Notes under the pieces: generated by a model | Told to the model about the DNA's origin: nothing | Databases searched by the model: none | The model's input: the letters and a program-made list of their open reading frames with translations, nothing else | Translations under genes and position numbers: made by a program | Part shown: piece after piece, positions 1 to 10,495 of the stretch | Layout of the letters: each line of letters opens with the position of its first letter | Numbering within the stretch: the first letter of the stretch is position 1 | Source of the DNA: Podocnemis expansa | Taxonomy: Eukaryota > Chordata > Testudines > Podocnemididae | DNA length: 64,000 nucleotides | Direction: 5' to 3' | Assembly: GCA_007922195.1 (NCBI GenBank) | Contig: ML682030.1 | Coordinates: 744,001 to 808,000 of the forward strand

Positions 1-384
1 CCCATCCCAGCTCCTCTATGGGGTGGGGTTCCCTGTTTCTTGCCACAAATGACTGAGGTGGGAGGAGGCACTGCTGCTGCCGGGGGCTGTGAGCCACAGG
101 ATCCCTGATACCAGCTGGGGCTGTGAGCTGCTGCCCTCTGAGAGTTCTGTGTCCTCCAGAAGTAAACATCTTCCACCCTGAGGTCACGTGGCAGCAGATG
201 AAAAGGCTAATTTCACAAGACGTCTCTGGAAATCACAAAATCTGTGATTTACATGCTAAAGTCTTATACCTAAATGATGATTCAGGGTATACCTGTTATT
301 GCTGTATGTTTGAGTTAGTGGAGCGAGGCCAAACATCTAATAGTTGAAGCATAGATGACATGACATCTGATGTAGACCTACAGC
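1..384. other. No recognised feature
   Basis: The first 150 bases are moderately G+C-rich and the rest is ordinary. A short perfect palindrome lies near 229-250, with AAATCACA and TGTGATTT arms separated by five bases; it may be a remnant of a DNA transposon but no element ends can be placed. A 74-codon open frame at 123-347 shows no family resemblance and no splice context. Confidence 0.4.
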
Positions 385-545
385 TGTGCCAGAGATTTGC
401 TGGGTGACTTTGGTAGGTTGCTTAATCTCTGTATGTCAGTCTTCTAATCTGTATAATGTGCACAATACTGTTTACAGACATAAGTGCTGTGGAGAGCTTT
501 TGGATCCTTAGGTGGGAAAGTGCTGCAGAAATGTAGGAGCTTTCA
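385..545 (+). repeat. MIR (CORE-SINE) remnant
   Basis: The text reads like the MIR consensus: 'gctgggtgactttggtagg', then a 'ttaatctctgtatgtcag' stretch, a run resembling 'tctgtaaaatgggataata', and 'aaagtgctgcagaaatg' at the end. MIRs are ancient amniote tRNA-derived SINEs, and the many mismatches fit great age. Edges are approximate. Confidence 0.6.
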
Positions 546-1635
546 TTCTTTGTAGTGGAGTACAGATCTCACACATGGAATTTTATGCTGCACAGTAACT
601 GAGAACATAATGTTAAAGTAGTTGGTTCCAAATCTCAGTCCACAGGAATTCCCATTAGTATTTAACATGTACTTTCAGCCAGTTACAGGGGCGAAGTGAT
701 AGGATCATTTACATGCTTTTTCTTTCACTGAATGAGGTAATGTGGCTGGGAAGCAGTGCATTTTTGAGTTGGTCAATATTGCATAATCTAATTAGTTTGC
801 TGAATTACAAACTATCAGCTTTTCTTTTTAAAAACGTATAGCAAGCAGTCTTGATTGCTGGTTCAGCATTCATTCAGACTTTTAAATTATTTTTTTAGTA
901 TAAATGAGCGAGTGTGAGATTTTAGTTGCTTCCCCCCCCCCCTTTTCTGTTCAAATTTGTGTCTTGTAAGCAAATTGGAGTTCTTTGCTTAAACATATAG
1001 GCTATTAGACAGAACCCTCCAATTTTGTGTAATTAAAGTTTTCATTATACAGTGTCTATATATAATGTTCTTTGAGTATTAGATTAAACTGACAAGATGT
1101 GACCCGTAACTCTGTATCTGAATATAAATCACAAGTCTGGATTTTTTGCTTTAAATAATTAGCAATGCAAGTCATCATTGAAGATTTAGGCAGTGTTTGG
1201 TCTCATTCAGGTGCAGTTTGTATTGTATAGCCAGTAAAATGAGTTCATAATGTCAGGGAAGAGAACTATTGTAAGTTGATGCAAGCAAGCGTTTGAAATC
1301 TTAGGACAGAGCTGGCTTGTGTTTGTTGCATTAAGCTCCTACAAGCCACCCAATTATATAATGCAAATAAGTGAAGTTTACATTAAAAGCATGCTATTTT
1401 GCTTAAAACTCTGGTGAATTTAAATGGGTTGAGATGTTTTATTTTATTTATTTATTTATTTTTTTTTGGTGACTAGAACTTGATGCTGCCCTTGCCCCCA
1501 GATCATAGTCAACTCCAGCAAATGTTTTAGAAAGCTATGAACATTTTCAAATAACTCTTGTTCTTCAAGTACTTGGTCATGTCTATTCCAAGTAGGGATA
1601 TGCACATTACAAGCATAGTTTTTTTACCCTTGGAG
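546..1635. other. No gene; A+T-rich with simple repeats
   Basis: No family was recognised. The stretch includes a C homopolymer near 931-942 and an ATTT-type tract near 1439-1467. It looks like ordinary intronic or intergenic DNA. Confidence 0.4.
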
Positions 1636-1639
1636 CCCT

Positions 1640-1876
1640 TTGTGGATACAACTGTGTGGATCTTTATCCCATCTGCATCCACATGAAATGGTCCACGGAT
1701 ATCCGCTTTGTATCTGTGGATGCAGATCTCTGTGGATATAAGCATATTTGCAAGGCTCTAGCTCTGTGAAGATAAAAATATGTGAACCTGTATCCGATTT
1801 GCATCCAGAAGAAATTGTCTGCAGATATTCGCTTTGTATCTGTGGATGCGGATATCTGTGGATTTGCAGGGCTCTG
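1640..1876 (+). repeat. Dispersed 'ctgtggat' element, two diverged tandem units
   Basis: Two related units of about 85-90 bp (about 1669-1758 and 1793-1876) each run through a 'tttgcatcca' type start, 'cgctttgtatctgtggatgc', a second 'ctgtggat' and a terminal 'tgcaaggctct' or 'tgcagggctct'. The segment is rich in gatatcc/ggatat palindromic pairs, so each unit can fold on itself. A second locus with the same 'ctgtggatttgcagg' vocabulary lies at about 54629-54800. I read it as a short non-autonomous DNA-element family, but no target duplication was found and the superfamily is not assigned. Confidence 0.5.
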
Positions 1877-2245
1877 TTTACCCTAGCAGTACCCATCGGG
1901 TCAATGGAGGAGCTTCTGGAATAGTGTCTCCCTGGTGCTATGTACAGAGCTCTGCTGTCCCTTCACTTCCTCAGTTCCCTCTTACTGCCTGTGATGGTCA
2001 TTGGAGCTTCTTGCTATCTCTCTCATATGCAGGGATTCATCTAGTGTAGTGTTGTTGCTCCTGTAAGTAGTAACTTAATAATAGTTAACTTAATACTTGG
2101 TTGTTACGTTTTATTTGTGGGTGCCACCCTGATTTTCCCATGGGACTGGGCATGTCTCAGTCCCAAAGGTCATAGACCATTCAGGACCTACCAGAAACCA
2201 GTGCTAAAGGTTGATCCCCACAACTCCTATCTGAAGTGTCTAAGG

Positions 2246-2449
2246 CAGGGGTCAGCAACCCAAAACATAAGAAGAGCCTTTTCAAAAATTCCTTCAAGAA
2301 TCAAGTGTTTTGAGTGCCGTGGTAGGTGTTGTCTTGCGGGGGGGGAGCTGGGCCAAGGTGCCTGCCTCAGGGTCCCCCAGTAGCAGGCAGTGGGGAAGCC
2401 CAGAGCCACAAGGGGGGCAGGCCAGAGAGCTGCAGGTTGCAGACCGCTG
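2246..2449. mobile_element. hAT-type MITE, family D, inside DIRS gag
   Basis: The element begins CAGGGGTCAGCAACC and ends GGTTGCAGACCGCTG, which are inverted matches. It is flanked by an imperfect 8-bp duplication, GTCTAAGG at 2238-2245 and GTCTGGGG at 2450-2457. The 8-bp target size is typical of hAT transposons. It carries no transposase. It splits the zinc-knuckle segment of the surrounding gag-like sequence, so it inserted after the DIRS copy. A related element with the same style of ends is at 13607-13745. Confidence 0.7.
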
Positions 2450-2896
2450 GTCTGGGGGAAACTCATCAGGCTGAAGGATGAAAGATCTTCAGAAGTTCCT
2501 GTACAAGGACTAGAAAGACTTGGAGTGTGAAACTGAAGCACCTCTGTAGGGAGGCAGCTCTCTGCCCCCAGCTGGGCATCTCGGACACGGTGCCTAGTAC
2601 CTCAGTGCAGACCATGCCAGCTTGTCTTAAAGAAGTGTTCAACAGTGAAGGACCCCAGCACCTCCCTTCTCTGCCACTGAAGACCTGTCATTGGTTCTAC
2701 TCTCCAGTTCCTCATAAGATGTGGAGGAAAATCAAGAGAAGATACTTGTCTACAGTAAAGGCTGAGGGGAGGGATGATAAAATGGGTGAGTTCCATGATG
2801 GGGCACCTGGAATCTTTCCCATCAGGGCCAGAATCATTGACTTCAGTCCCACAGAGGGTGCAGTTGAGCCTGGTGCTGTTGGACTCACCGATAAAG

Positions 2897-2985
2897 AAAC
2901 AAGCAAGGAGTCCTGTGGCCCTTAAAGACTAACAAATTTATTTTGGCTACCCCTTTGGATCTTCATCCGTAAAGGACAGTTGTAT
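2897..2985. repeat. SINE-like family S fragment
   Basis: Contains the family core 'ggagtcctgtgg', 'cttaaagactaacaaattt' and 'ggctacccctttgg', shared with seven other copies in the window (12678, 12811, 22268, 31768, 33634, 33730, 35265 and 35630 regions). It sits between the gag-like and YR-like parts of the DIRS remnant. A possible duplication (ataaag / gtaaag) is too short to trust. The family resembles abundant sauropsid SINE-like repeats; I cannot name it. Confidence 0.6.
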
Positions 2986-3209
2986 GGGAGAGCTGCTCCC
3001 TCCTTCCACCCCAGAAACCGTTGAGGTCTGCTGGTCCAGTCTGAAAAGGTGGCACGTTTTCTTAAGAGACTGGACAGACTCTGTGCTCAGGTGCACCATT
3101 TTATACCAGTATGGGTAATGGGACCTCCATTTGAGCTATTAGCAATTTGTTCACTCTTCTGTCACTTGTGGAAGGTGGCATTAAATGCCTGATTGTGATT
3201 ACCATAGCT

Positions 3210-3419
3210 CAAGAGTCTCAAAAATGCAGCCTATGGGCCACATGCAGCCCCTAAAGCTATTTTCTGCAGCCTGCAATCACACTATTGTTAACAATGTTTG
3301 GTATATCATTCTATGACGAGATTTCAGTGGTGCAGCCCTTGGGCTAATGTACTAGCCCTCCTGTGGCCCTGTACTAATTCTCATGCAGCCCTCCTGGTGA
3401 TTTGAGTTTGAGACCCCTG
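3210..3419. mobile_element. hAT-type MITE, family C, inside DIRS recombinase
   Basis: Starts CAAGAGTCTCAAA and ends TTTGAGACCCCTG (inverted ends), flanked by an exact 8-bp duplication CCATAGCT at 3202-3209 and 3420-3427. Internally it reads 'ggccacatgcagcccctaaag' type text, also found at 41685-41868. Removing it together with one duplication copy reconnects the recombinase-like reading that leads into RRKSELKAF, so the insertion is later than the DIRS copy. Confidence 0.85.
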
Positions 3420-3659
3420 CCATAGCTAGAAGGAAGTCTGAGCTTAAGGCCTTTTGTGTCCTAGTCTCTGTACATAGTGTTTTACAAACCAATCTAATTT
3501 CCTATTTTACAGGGCTACTGGCTTAATGGATAGGCAAGATAGAGGTAATCATAACATATCTTGATCTCTTTTAATAAGGTTTTTATCATTGCCCCATGTG
3601 ATATACTCAAGCAAACTAGGGAAATGTAGTCTATAAAGTCAGTGCATAATTGATAGCTA

Positions 3660-4712
3660 GTCAGTGTCGTCATCAGTGACTCAGTTTCAAACAGTGGTGG
3701 GGAGGGGACTTTCAGGTAGGGGGTTTATCTAATGAATTGCCAAAGGTGACAGTTCTAGGTCTGGTACTAGTCATTTTTTTTCATTGATAATGTTTTCTGG
3801 GTCTTTGATAATGGAGTGGAGAAAGTGTTTATAAAATTTGCAGATGACATGAAGTTAGGAGGGGCTTCGGACACTTCAGAGGTAGGAACGAGATTCAGAT
3901 GACAACCATTTGGAGACTTGGTCTGAAATGAACAAGGTGAAATTCTTTACAGATAACTGCGAAGTGCAACACTTTTAAGGGGAAGAAATCCAATACTCAA
4001 CTATAAGGTGGGGAATAACCAGCTTAGATGATAGTACTGGTGAAAAGGGTCTGAGGCTTATAGTGAATTCCAGTTTGAACATGATTCAGCAATGTGACGC
4101 AGCTGCAAAAAGACTAATATCATTCTGGATGGTGTTAACATGAGTGTCATTTGTAAGACCTACAGGTAGTTTTCCAATTCTGTTCAGCACTGGTGAGGCC
4201 TCAGCTCGAGTATGGAGTCCAATGTTGAGTTCCACATTTTAGGAAATCTGTGGATAAGCTCGAGAGTCCAGAAAGATGATAAAAGGTTTAGGAAGAGGAA
4301 ATTTAGGGAGAAGATTAAAAAAAAAAAAAACAAAAAAAAAAACTGGGCACATTTAGTCTTCAGAAAGAAGACGGAGTGAGGGATTTGATAAAACTCTTCA
4401 AATGTGTGACATGCCTTTTTAAAGATGGTGGTGATCAGTTGCTCTCCATATTCCCTGAAGGTAGAACAAGTGGGAGCGAGTTTACTCTGCAGCAAGGGAG
4501 ACTTAGGTTAATATTAATAAAAACTTTCTAACTATTCTGGTAGATAAGCTGTCACTTAGGACTTCAAGGAAGGTTGTAGAATCCATGTCACTGAAGGCTT
4601 TTAAGAAAAGGTTGGATGAACAGCTATCAGAGATGATCTAGGCATACTAGCTCCTGCCTAAGTGCCAGGCCTAGGACTTGATGACCTCTTACGGGGCTGG
4701 AAGGGACCTTGT
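3660..4712 (+). pseudogene. CR1 LINE 3' portion (copy A)
   Basis: CR1 elements are the dominant LINEs of sauropsids. The remnant starts in the reverse-transcriptase region (VTVLGLVLV near 3745-3775, then KFADDMKLGG near 3835-3865, equivalent to the YADD/FADD active-site motif). It continues through 'cactggtgaggcctcagctcgagtatgg' type sequence near 4190 to the 3' UTR end 'gatgacctcttacggggctggaagggac' near 4677-4707. There are many frameshifts and an A-rich tract at 4317-4342. It is 5'-truncated, as is usual for CR1. Confidence 0.75.
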
Positions 4713-4754
4713 TTATATGATGTGATTCATGTGGGTAATGTCCACATGAATAAT

Positions 4755-4845
4755 CATAGAAATGAGGTCCCTTTCGGCCCCATGAGGGGTCATGAAGTAG
4801 TATTGAGCTGAGGTCATCAAGTAGGCATTACCTACATGAAAAGAC
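4755..4845 (-). repeat. CR1 3' tail in opposite orientation
   Basis: Read on the minus strand, this repeats the CR1 end: 'cttcatgacccctcatgggg' followed by 'ccgaaagggacctca'. It lies about 45 bp beyond the plus-strand CR1 tail, giving a head-on pair. Between them, 4726-4734 (TTCATGTGG) and 4742-4750 (CCACATGAA) form a perfect 9-bp hairpin stem with a 7-base loop. Confidence 0.6.
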
Positions 4846-6520
4846 TTTTTTCCCCCATTGCTGAGTGTCACATTTAAAAATACAGTTGGATAAAGCCTTG
4901 CACCCTACTTCCTATTTAAAACAAAACAAACAACCTCAAACCAAATTAAAAAAAAAAAATCCACTCAAGCAAAATAAAGCCTCACCTACTCCCACAATGC
5001 TTGATAATTATTGACCGTGCTTGAAGCTGCAGCAATATTCTAAATTGAAGTGTGTTTAATATTTGCATCCTCCAAAATGCTGCTAATTTCCTGTTTATGC
5101 AGTTATATGGAAAGTGATGGTACTGTGTGTTAATTTTGTGAGGCACTCTGGTTTTTGGACAAAAATAGTTTCATTCTAATTTAAAGCTGTGGAACCAAGT
5201 GATAGTGAACTAGACTAGGTCAGACAGGGCAGCCCTAAATCAGGTTCATGCAAATAGACTTAGAGTTTTGGCAATAACAGGAATGAACTTTTCCATTCTC
5301 ACTGTAGTAGACATAGCAGGAAAGTTGAATGGAATAACATTGGATTAAGCCGTCAGATAACTTAACTTATCTAGGATATAAGAACTAGTTAGGTAAGGGT
5401 TCAGGGTACTGACTTTCTGCTCTTTGGAAAAGACATTGAGGAGACCACATTGTGGCACCTAATTCTGAAGGAAGTTGCCTAATGTCATATACAAGGATCA
5501 AGGGATATGACTATGAGTGTAAAATACCCAAGCATTCCTTAAAAAGTCAGGCAAATGGCAGTTTCTTTAAATATAATAATAAATGAAATATGCCACCAGG
5601 AAGTGCAATGTATAAACGGAAGAGGCAAGCCTTTAACTGCAGGGAGTAGAATCCAACGTGGGTGATTGGGGTGGGGTAGGAGATGGGGGGTGTACAGTAA
5701 TCTCTGAAAAGTCTGAAAGCTGCTTTTATTCTTATCAGGAAAAAAAGGAACTACTGAGACTTCTATTTTGACACTTCATCTCCTTGTGTGAAACAATATT
5801 TCTATAATCTAATGGAAGATTGTGGTGTGTTTTGACTGCATTGTGGATTGAGCAAGAGATTAAATGCATTGATGCTGCTGGAATAATTTGGGGACCTTGG
5901 GAAATGACTTAATGGAATCTGGTCCATGTCTGCATAATTTTTGTGCTGAAGTAATTGAAGATGCTCCATAATAAACAAAAAAAACAAAACAAAACACCCC
6001 ACCCTTCCCAGTTGGTTAATGTGTTTCAGAGGCTTGTGTTGGAGCACAGAAGAGAAGTACATTCTAATTGTCTTCTTCCCGCATCCCTTACCCCTCTTAT
6101 ACATTTTCCTTGGGGGAGACTTTAATGTACTGCATTGTTGATGCTTTTTAGAAAGTGACCCTGTGTGATATAATTTGTTCTGCAAAGCTCCCTTGATAGC
6201 ACATATATTCAGGAAATTCTGAAGCTTCATTTCCTTCTCTTTTTTTGAAAATAATGTTTTATACTCCGTTGCCAGTGATAAACTTTTAGTTACTGACTTT
6301 TGTGTTGTGGAATGAGACTATATAAAAAATTGGTGTTTTTATTAGCTAAACTATTTAAATATGTATATGTAAAGTATACATGCCTTCTGTAAAAATATTG
6401 TTTTAAAAATGTTCATTAATTTTGTGGCTCGTGATGTATTCTGTTCATGTTGAGAATATCTTGCGATTAATATAATTAATGAATAATTTGCAAAGCACAA
6501 ATTCAGGATCTGATAATACT
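4846..6520. other. No recognised feature
   Basis: A+T-rich single-copy-looking DNA with short A tracts (near 4948-4956 and 5977-5995). A 142-codon minus-strand open frame at 5802-6230 has low-complexity composition and no splice context, so it is not called. Confidence 0.4.
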
Positions 6521-6529
6521 TTGCTCTTG

Positions 6530-6700
6530 AGTAGTGCCTGTCATCTAACATTCTCAAGTCACTTACCAAAAATTAGGTAGGTTGGCATAACTGCTGAGTC
6601 CTTTTTGCAGGTAAGTAAGCTGAGGCATTGAGTTGTTGTGACCTGCCCAAAAATAACAAAATATGTCATTGACAGGGAAAGGACTAGGGCTGAAGATTCT
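6530..6700 (+). repeat. Probable MIR remnant
   Basis: 'gcaggtaagtaagctgaggc' followed by 'tgacctgcccaaaaataac' and 'gggaaaggactagggctgaa' parallels the MIR core (dilution of 'aactgaggcacagag...tgacttgcccaaggtcacac...cagagccaggattcgaa'). It is about 440 bp upstream of the coding exon. Edges are approximate. Confidence 0.5.
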
Positions 6701-7137
6701 TCAGTAAGAATTATTTTTTAAAAATTGGTGTACTGTGTATTGTTTAAGCACAGAGTTTAATTAGTTTTATTTTGCTCAATTTCAGAGGTAATGCTGTTTA
6801 AGTTTTGAGTACTGAATTGGAATGTTGAATTTGTATATCCATATATTTAGCTGTTTCGATATCAATAGATGTTGGTGCATGTTTGTGTGTATATATGTAT
6901 ATATGTGAGCAATCAATCTGACTATTAATGCAAGAAGCTTTATATTTTGAATGAAGTCTAAAAATCTCCAATATGTTAATCTCTGGTGTTGATACGGATA
7001 TACATTGAGCTCTTAAAAGCTAGTAATATTTTAACATCGCCATAACTGCTGTACTCTTTTCGAAAATAATGTGTTCTTCCGTTAAAGCTATTTTCTGGTG
7101 TATTTCCATTCTAAATTTTCTTTTTTTTTTCATGTAG

Positions 7138-7282
7138 ATTGAAAGAAGATCAAAAGTACGTGCGTGATGAAATTGGCAAAGTTCTTGAGCGAGAGCGGGC
7201 TGCTTCAAATGAGCATTTGACTAGAGCCATTCTCAGAGAGAGAGCTGCAAAAGAAGAGGAACGCCTGAAGGCACAGCATTTT
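7138..7282 (+). CDS. CHCHD6: Internal exon of a MICOS CHCH-domain gene, CHCHD6/MIC25-like (or CHCHD3/MIC19)
   Basis: This is a 145-bp exon. The acceptor is a T-rich tract ending CATGTAG at 7131-7137, and the donor is GTGAGT at 7283-7288. The first base completes a codon from the previous exon; codons then run in frame from 7139 to a full Phe codon at 7280-7282, so the 3' end is phase 0. The 48 residues include EDQKYVRDEIGK, then LERERAASNEHLTRAILRER and EEERLKAQHF: a heavily charged coiled-coil stretch without cysteines. In CHCHD3 and CHCHD6 this is the segment between the N-terminal part and the C-terminal CHCH domain. These proteins sit on the inner mitochondrial membrane and help shape cristae within MICOS. 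The motif NExLTRAILRER and EEER spacing recall CHCHD3, but the N-terminal half needs a two-residue gap against CHCHD3 and aligns ungapped to mammalian CHCHD6 as I remember it, so the paralogue is a lean, not a certainty. No flanking exons were found in the window. Confidence 0.75.
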
Positions 7283-9200
7283 GTGAGTGCAATAAGTCTT
7301 TTATGTAAATATGGAGGTTTTTAAACAAATGTCAGCGTTGTAACGTTTTTAGGGTTTTGGCAAACTCTTTTTGGATAGTGTAGGAAGTAGAATTTTTCTA
7401 TCCTTCAATAGTTCTCTTACTCCCTAGCAAATATGATTACTATCATAAGATTTCTTCTCTTTGCTTTGGTAATATGACAGTCCTTAAAAGAGCAGCTGCT
7501 TTAAAACTGCCAAGTTCTTTTCTAGTATCACAGGGATGTGACTTTTTGGGAGAAAAGCTTTGTGTGCAGCAGGCATTCAGGTATCTTTGTGAAGATGCAG
7601 GCCTGAGTCATTTTCAGTTTTTAATTATTCAAAGATCTGGTTAGATTATGAGAGATAAAATTGCTGAATACTTCATCACTGAAACATTTGTATGCAAATA
7701 TCACTTAATAAAGGTACACAGAGAATGCTATTGGGTTAAAAAAACTTGACTGATTTTACATTTTCCAAAGATGTAATTTTTCTTCTTTTTTTCAACTTAC
7801 TTGTAGAGGAGACTAAAATAGCGTTTTTATATACGTTTGTGTAATTTTTTATGGTTATGTCCCAAACTTCAATACCGTCTTATTGAAAAAGTCTGCTGAG
7901 GAACTATATTTTATCAGTGCTGATATATAAAACCCCTCTGATGACATGGAGATTGTGAGATACAGCTGGCTGGTTTTCTCTGAAAATTGACACCTTAGAT
8001 TGCTGTCCATTTCAAATGTCAGGAAGATATGTACCTTCCCACATCAATCACTGCAGCTGGCTTTGTTGTTCTCAGGAACAAGTCCCCATGAAGATTCTTT
8101 GAGGCTTGAAAGCACCATTTTGCAAAAAACATTTGAGTGTACGCAATGAACAAATGGGTGTTTGCAAGCTGGAAAAAAAAAACTAGAAGGCTCACTTCTG
8201 CAAATCTTTATGTATTTGGTTATCTTCACTCATGTGAGCATTCCAGTTGAAATCAATGGAGCTGTTCATACGAGTAGAAATAAGTTCATGCATAATCTTC
8301 AGAAATAACCATGGAGACCGTTTTTTTGTGAGAACTATTAAAAAAAAATGCTTAGCACATGTTTGAGAGGCTTAAAGTGCAGCTAAAATCCATGGATCAG
8401 TTTTAACCCATTGCCAGTTACAGTAGATGCTGTGAAATCCTGTGTAGGCCAAGAGATTTTTGTGATCCTAGCTGAAGAGAGTTTTGTGGTGGTGGGGGGA
8501 GTTGCATGGGCTTAACTAGCTCTTTGTTTTAACTTATTTGGTTCTGTAATTCATTTATTCATGCTATTGAAAGACGCATGTCACTTTTCCTGCTTGCAGA
8601 AAAGAAAACAAAAGCTGATTCCTGCAGGTAGAAAAAGAACTGTTGTCTCTGAAGATTCTGAACCCTGAGTTTTTTAGTGTTAAGATTTAAAAAACAAACA
8701 GATTAATTTGCAGAATAGTCACTTTTCGTCCTTAGCTTTCATGTGACCGAGACTGTTTCAGCCACATGCTCCATTACTCATATTTTATTTTATTTTTGCT
8801 TCGAAGTAAAGAGGAGGTGGGTGGGTAGTGGAGCAGGACAGGGGGACACATCTCGAAGAACCTTGGCTACTGCACAAGGGTGAGTATCCATCACTTTGCC
8901 TGTTGAAACAATCAAGAGCTCAGTGTTGATTAATTTTTTATTTACTGAGTGGAAGGAGGGATTTGTTTCAAGCAGTGATGTAGCTGCAGGGTGAGCAATG
9001 GGAAGACACAAGTGTCATTTGATAGGGAGGGAGGGAGGAAGGGTTTGGAATGACATAATGCTTAAAAATCTTATACAGTCTCTCTTCACATGAACATTCC
9101 TGCAGAGAATCTCAAAGTGTTACGGTGTCAAGGGGACCATTGCCTGGCATTTGAGATAGTCCTGTGGTATGCACAACATGTCTTGCATGTAGAGGTGGCC
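7283..9200. other. Intron sequence, no recognised repeat
   Basis: This follows the exon donor and looks like unique A+T-rich intron. No downstream CHCHD exon (which should begin with an ARQLEE-like reading) was seen. A 28-bp segment at 8600-8627 bounded by AG and GTA was considered as a micro-exon and rejected. Confidence 0.5.
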
Positions 9201-9204
9201 TCTT

Positions 9205-9655
9205 CAGTAGAGAGTTGCACAGATTTTGTGCTCAGGAATAGAAATCAGTTCTCTGCCAGTGGCTTGCTGTGTAACTTGGGCAAGCCTTTAGAAGGCCCTG
9301 ACGTTCCTTTGGGTCTGACATGTTACTGCGGAGATAGTTTACCAGTAGTATCTTCCTAGGCCATATGACCTGTGCGTGCCTTAAATGCGTGAAGCAAAAT
9401 TAATGGTCCTGGGATGAGGCTGTATCAAAAGCACAGAGGACCTGGTTGGGTGCACCATGTTTCTTCTTACTAATTGCCTGGCATCAACTGCTGCTGCTTA
9501 CATGATGAAAGATTTTCTTGCCCCTGGTCCTGTCTGTCTGTGCTGGCTGGGTGGGCTGGCTGTAAAACAAGGATAAGACTTAATTTACTTCACTGCATTG
9601 GCATGAGGATTGATTAATCTGGCTCATGTTTCAGAAGTGCTGTGCAAACGCTAAA
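9205..9655 (+). repeat. MIR remnant, interrupted
   Basis: The first part, near 9215-9300, reads 'ttctctgccagtggcttgctgtgtaacttgggcaagcc', a clear MIR 5' core match. The second part near 9565-9655 reads 'ggataagacttaatttactt' through 'cagaagtgctgtgcaaacgc', like the MIR 3' core. The intervening ~260 bp are unassigned. Boundaries are approximate. Confidence 0.55.
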
Positions 9656-9746
9656 ACTGCTGTTGGTTCCTGTGGCAATCGCTTCCAAACTCCAGGGGTT
9701 GACATTTAAAAGCTATTTGTACCTTGCCTAAACAGCTCTTTCCTTA

Positions 9747-10361
9747 GGGCTGGTCTGCACTACATAGGTCTTGTCTACACTTTGAGTTCCCCTAATGTAA
9801 ACCAGCATACAGCTACTACTGTAATGACATTGATGGCTGGTGCCCAGATTGCCATTCTTGGGTTGCCGGAGCGTGTCCTCACCAGGAGTACTTCTGTCAA
9901 TCTGAGGGGCATTGTGCAGAGATGCGAGTCCACAGGCCCTGGGGCTCCCTGTGGGCAATGTCACTGAAAGGGTGAAATTGACAAAGAGGACAGCCCTGCC
10001 ACTGATGTAAGGGGATGCAGTGTCTACACAAACTCTGTGTTGCCCTCAGGGTGCCAACAAAAGCCTCATGCCTCTTGAGGTGTGTTTCTTTTATCAGGAA
10101 ATAGGAAACTTGTTGGTAGGAGAGTGATTGCAGCATACAAACCAGCTGGTTTTTGTGGGTAAAACTCTCTAGCATAGACTAGGCTGCAGTTAGGTTGACA
10201 TTAGGCAGCTTATGTTGACCTAATTAGGTCAGTTTCCAAACTAAAGCCTTCCTCCTGTCGGTGTAAGTGCTCTACTACAGAAACATAACTCCATCTCCAC
10301 GAGAAGTGTAAGGTTTATGCTGGTGTAGTTAGGTCAAGGCAGTGCCTTTGTAGACCAGGCT
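9747..10361. mobile_element. Non-autonomous element with 'ggctggtcta/tgcac' inverted ends ('tctacac' family)
   Basis: The left end reads GGGCTGGTCTGCACTAC and the right end GTGCCTTTGTAGACCAGGC, which are inverted relatives. The inside contains repeated 'gtctacac' motifs and 'ttaggttgacatt' / 'ttgacctaattaggtc' palindromic text common in sauropsid hAT-like MITEs. No clean target duplication was found. Parts recur nearby: 9770-9845 resembles 10600-10685 in the same orientation, 10003-10028 is the near-exact inverse of 10496-10520, and 10259-10330 is the inverse of about 12375-12440. Confidence 0.5.
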
Positions 10362-10495
10362 GGAACAAATTGTGTTTCTCGTTGCCGTAGCCTGTCGCTT
10401 AGCCCCACTGCAGAAATGTAATGTAGGACTGTCCTCTGGTGACCAAAAATAAAATTGCTGGCACCTAGCTGTAAGCCAGTTTTGACCACCCCTGG

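Larger units (their letters stand above)
2110..3470 (+). pseudogene. Degenerate DIRS-like tyrosine-recombinase retroelement, copy 1 (gag-like and YR remnants)
   Basis: DIRS elements are retrotransposons that integrate with a tyrosine recombinase (YR). Here a gag-like part starts by about 2117. At about 2200-2245 it reads KPVLKVDPHNSYLKCL, a half zinc knuckle, and it resumes after an insertion as GETHQAEG from about 2458, then KLKHLCREAAL near 2530. The same order of motifs occurs in copy 2 at the right end of the window. A YR-like part follows from about 3035: FLKRLDRL, VHHFIPVW, then MGPPFELLAICSL and LWKVAL near 3115-3190, and RRKSELKAF after the second hAT insert. The last matches the region that in intact YRs carries the first catalytic arginine. 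Frames change repeatedly and stops are present, so it is dead. Reverse transcriptase and RNase H are not visible between the two parts. Three younger insertions lie inside it. Family assignment is by motif memory, not a search. Confidence 0.6.

Noticed and set aside
5802..6230. 142-codon minus-strand open frame
   Set aside because: Low-complexity composition, no recognisable motif, no flanking splice signals; expected by chance in this length of DNA.
8600..8627. Possible 28-bp micro-exon between an AG and a GTA in the intron after the CHCHD exon
   Set aside because: Acceptor and donor are present but too short and common to be meaningful, and the reading has no similarity to the next CHCHD3/6 segment.
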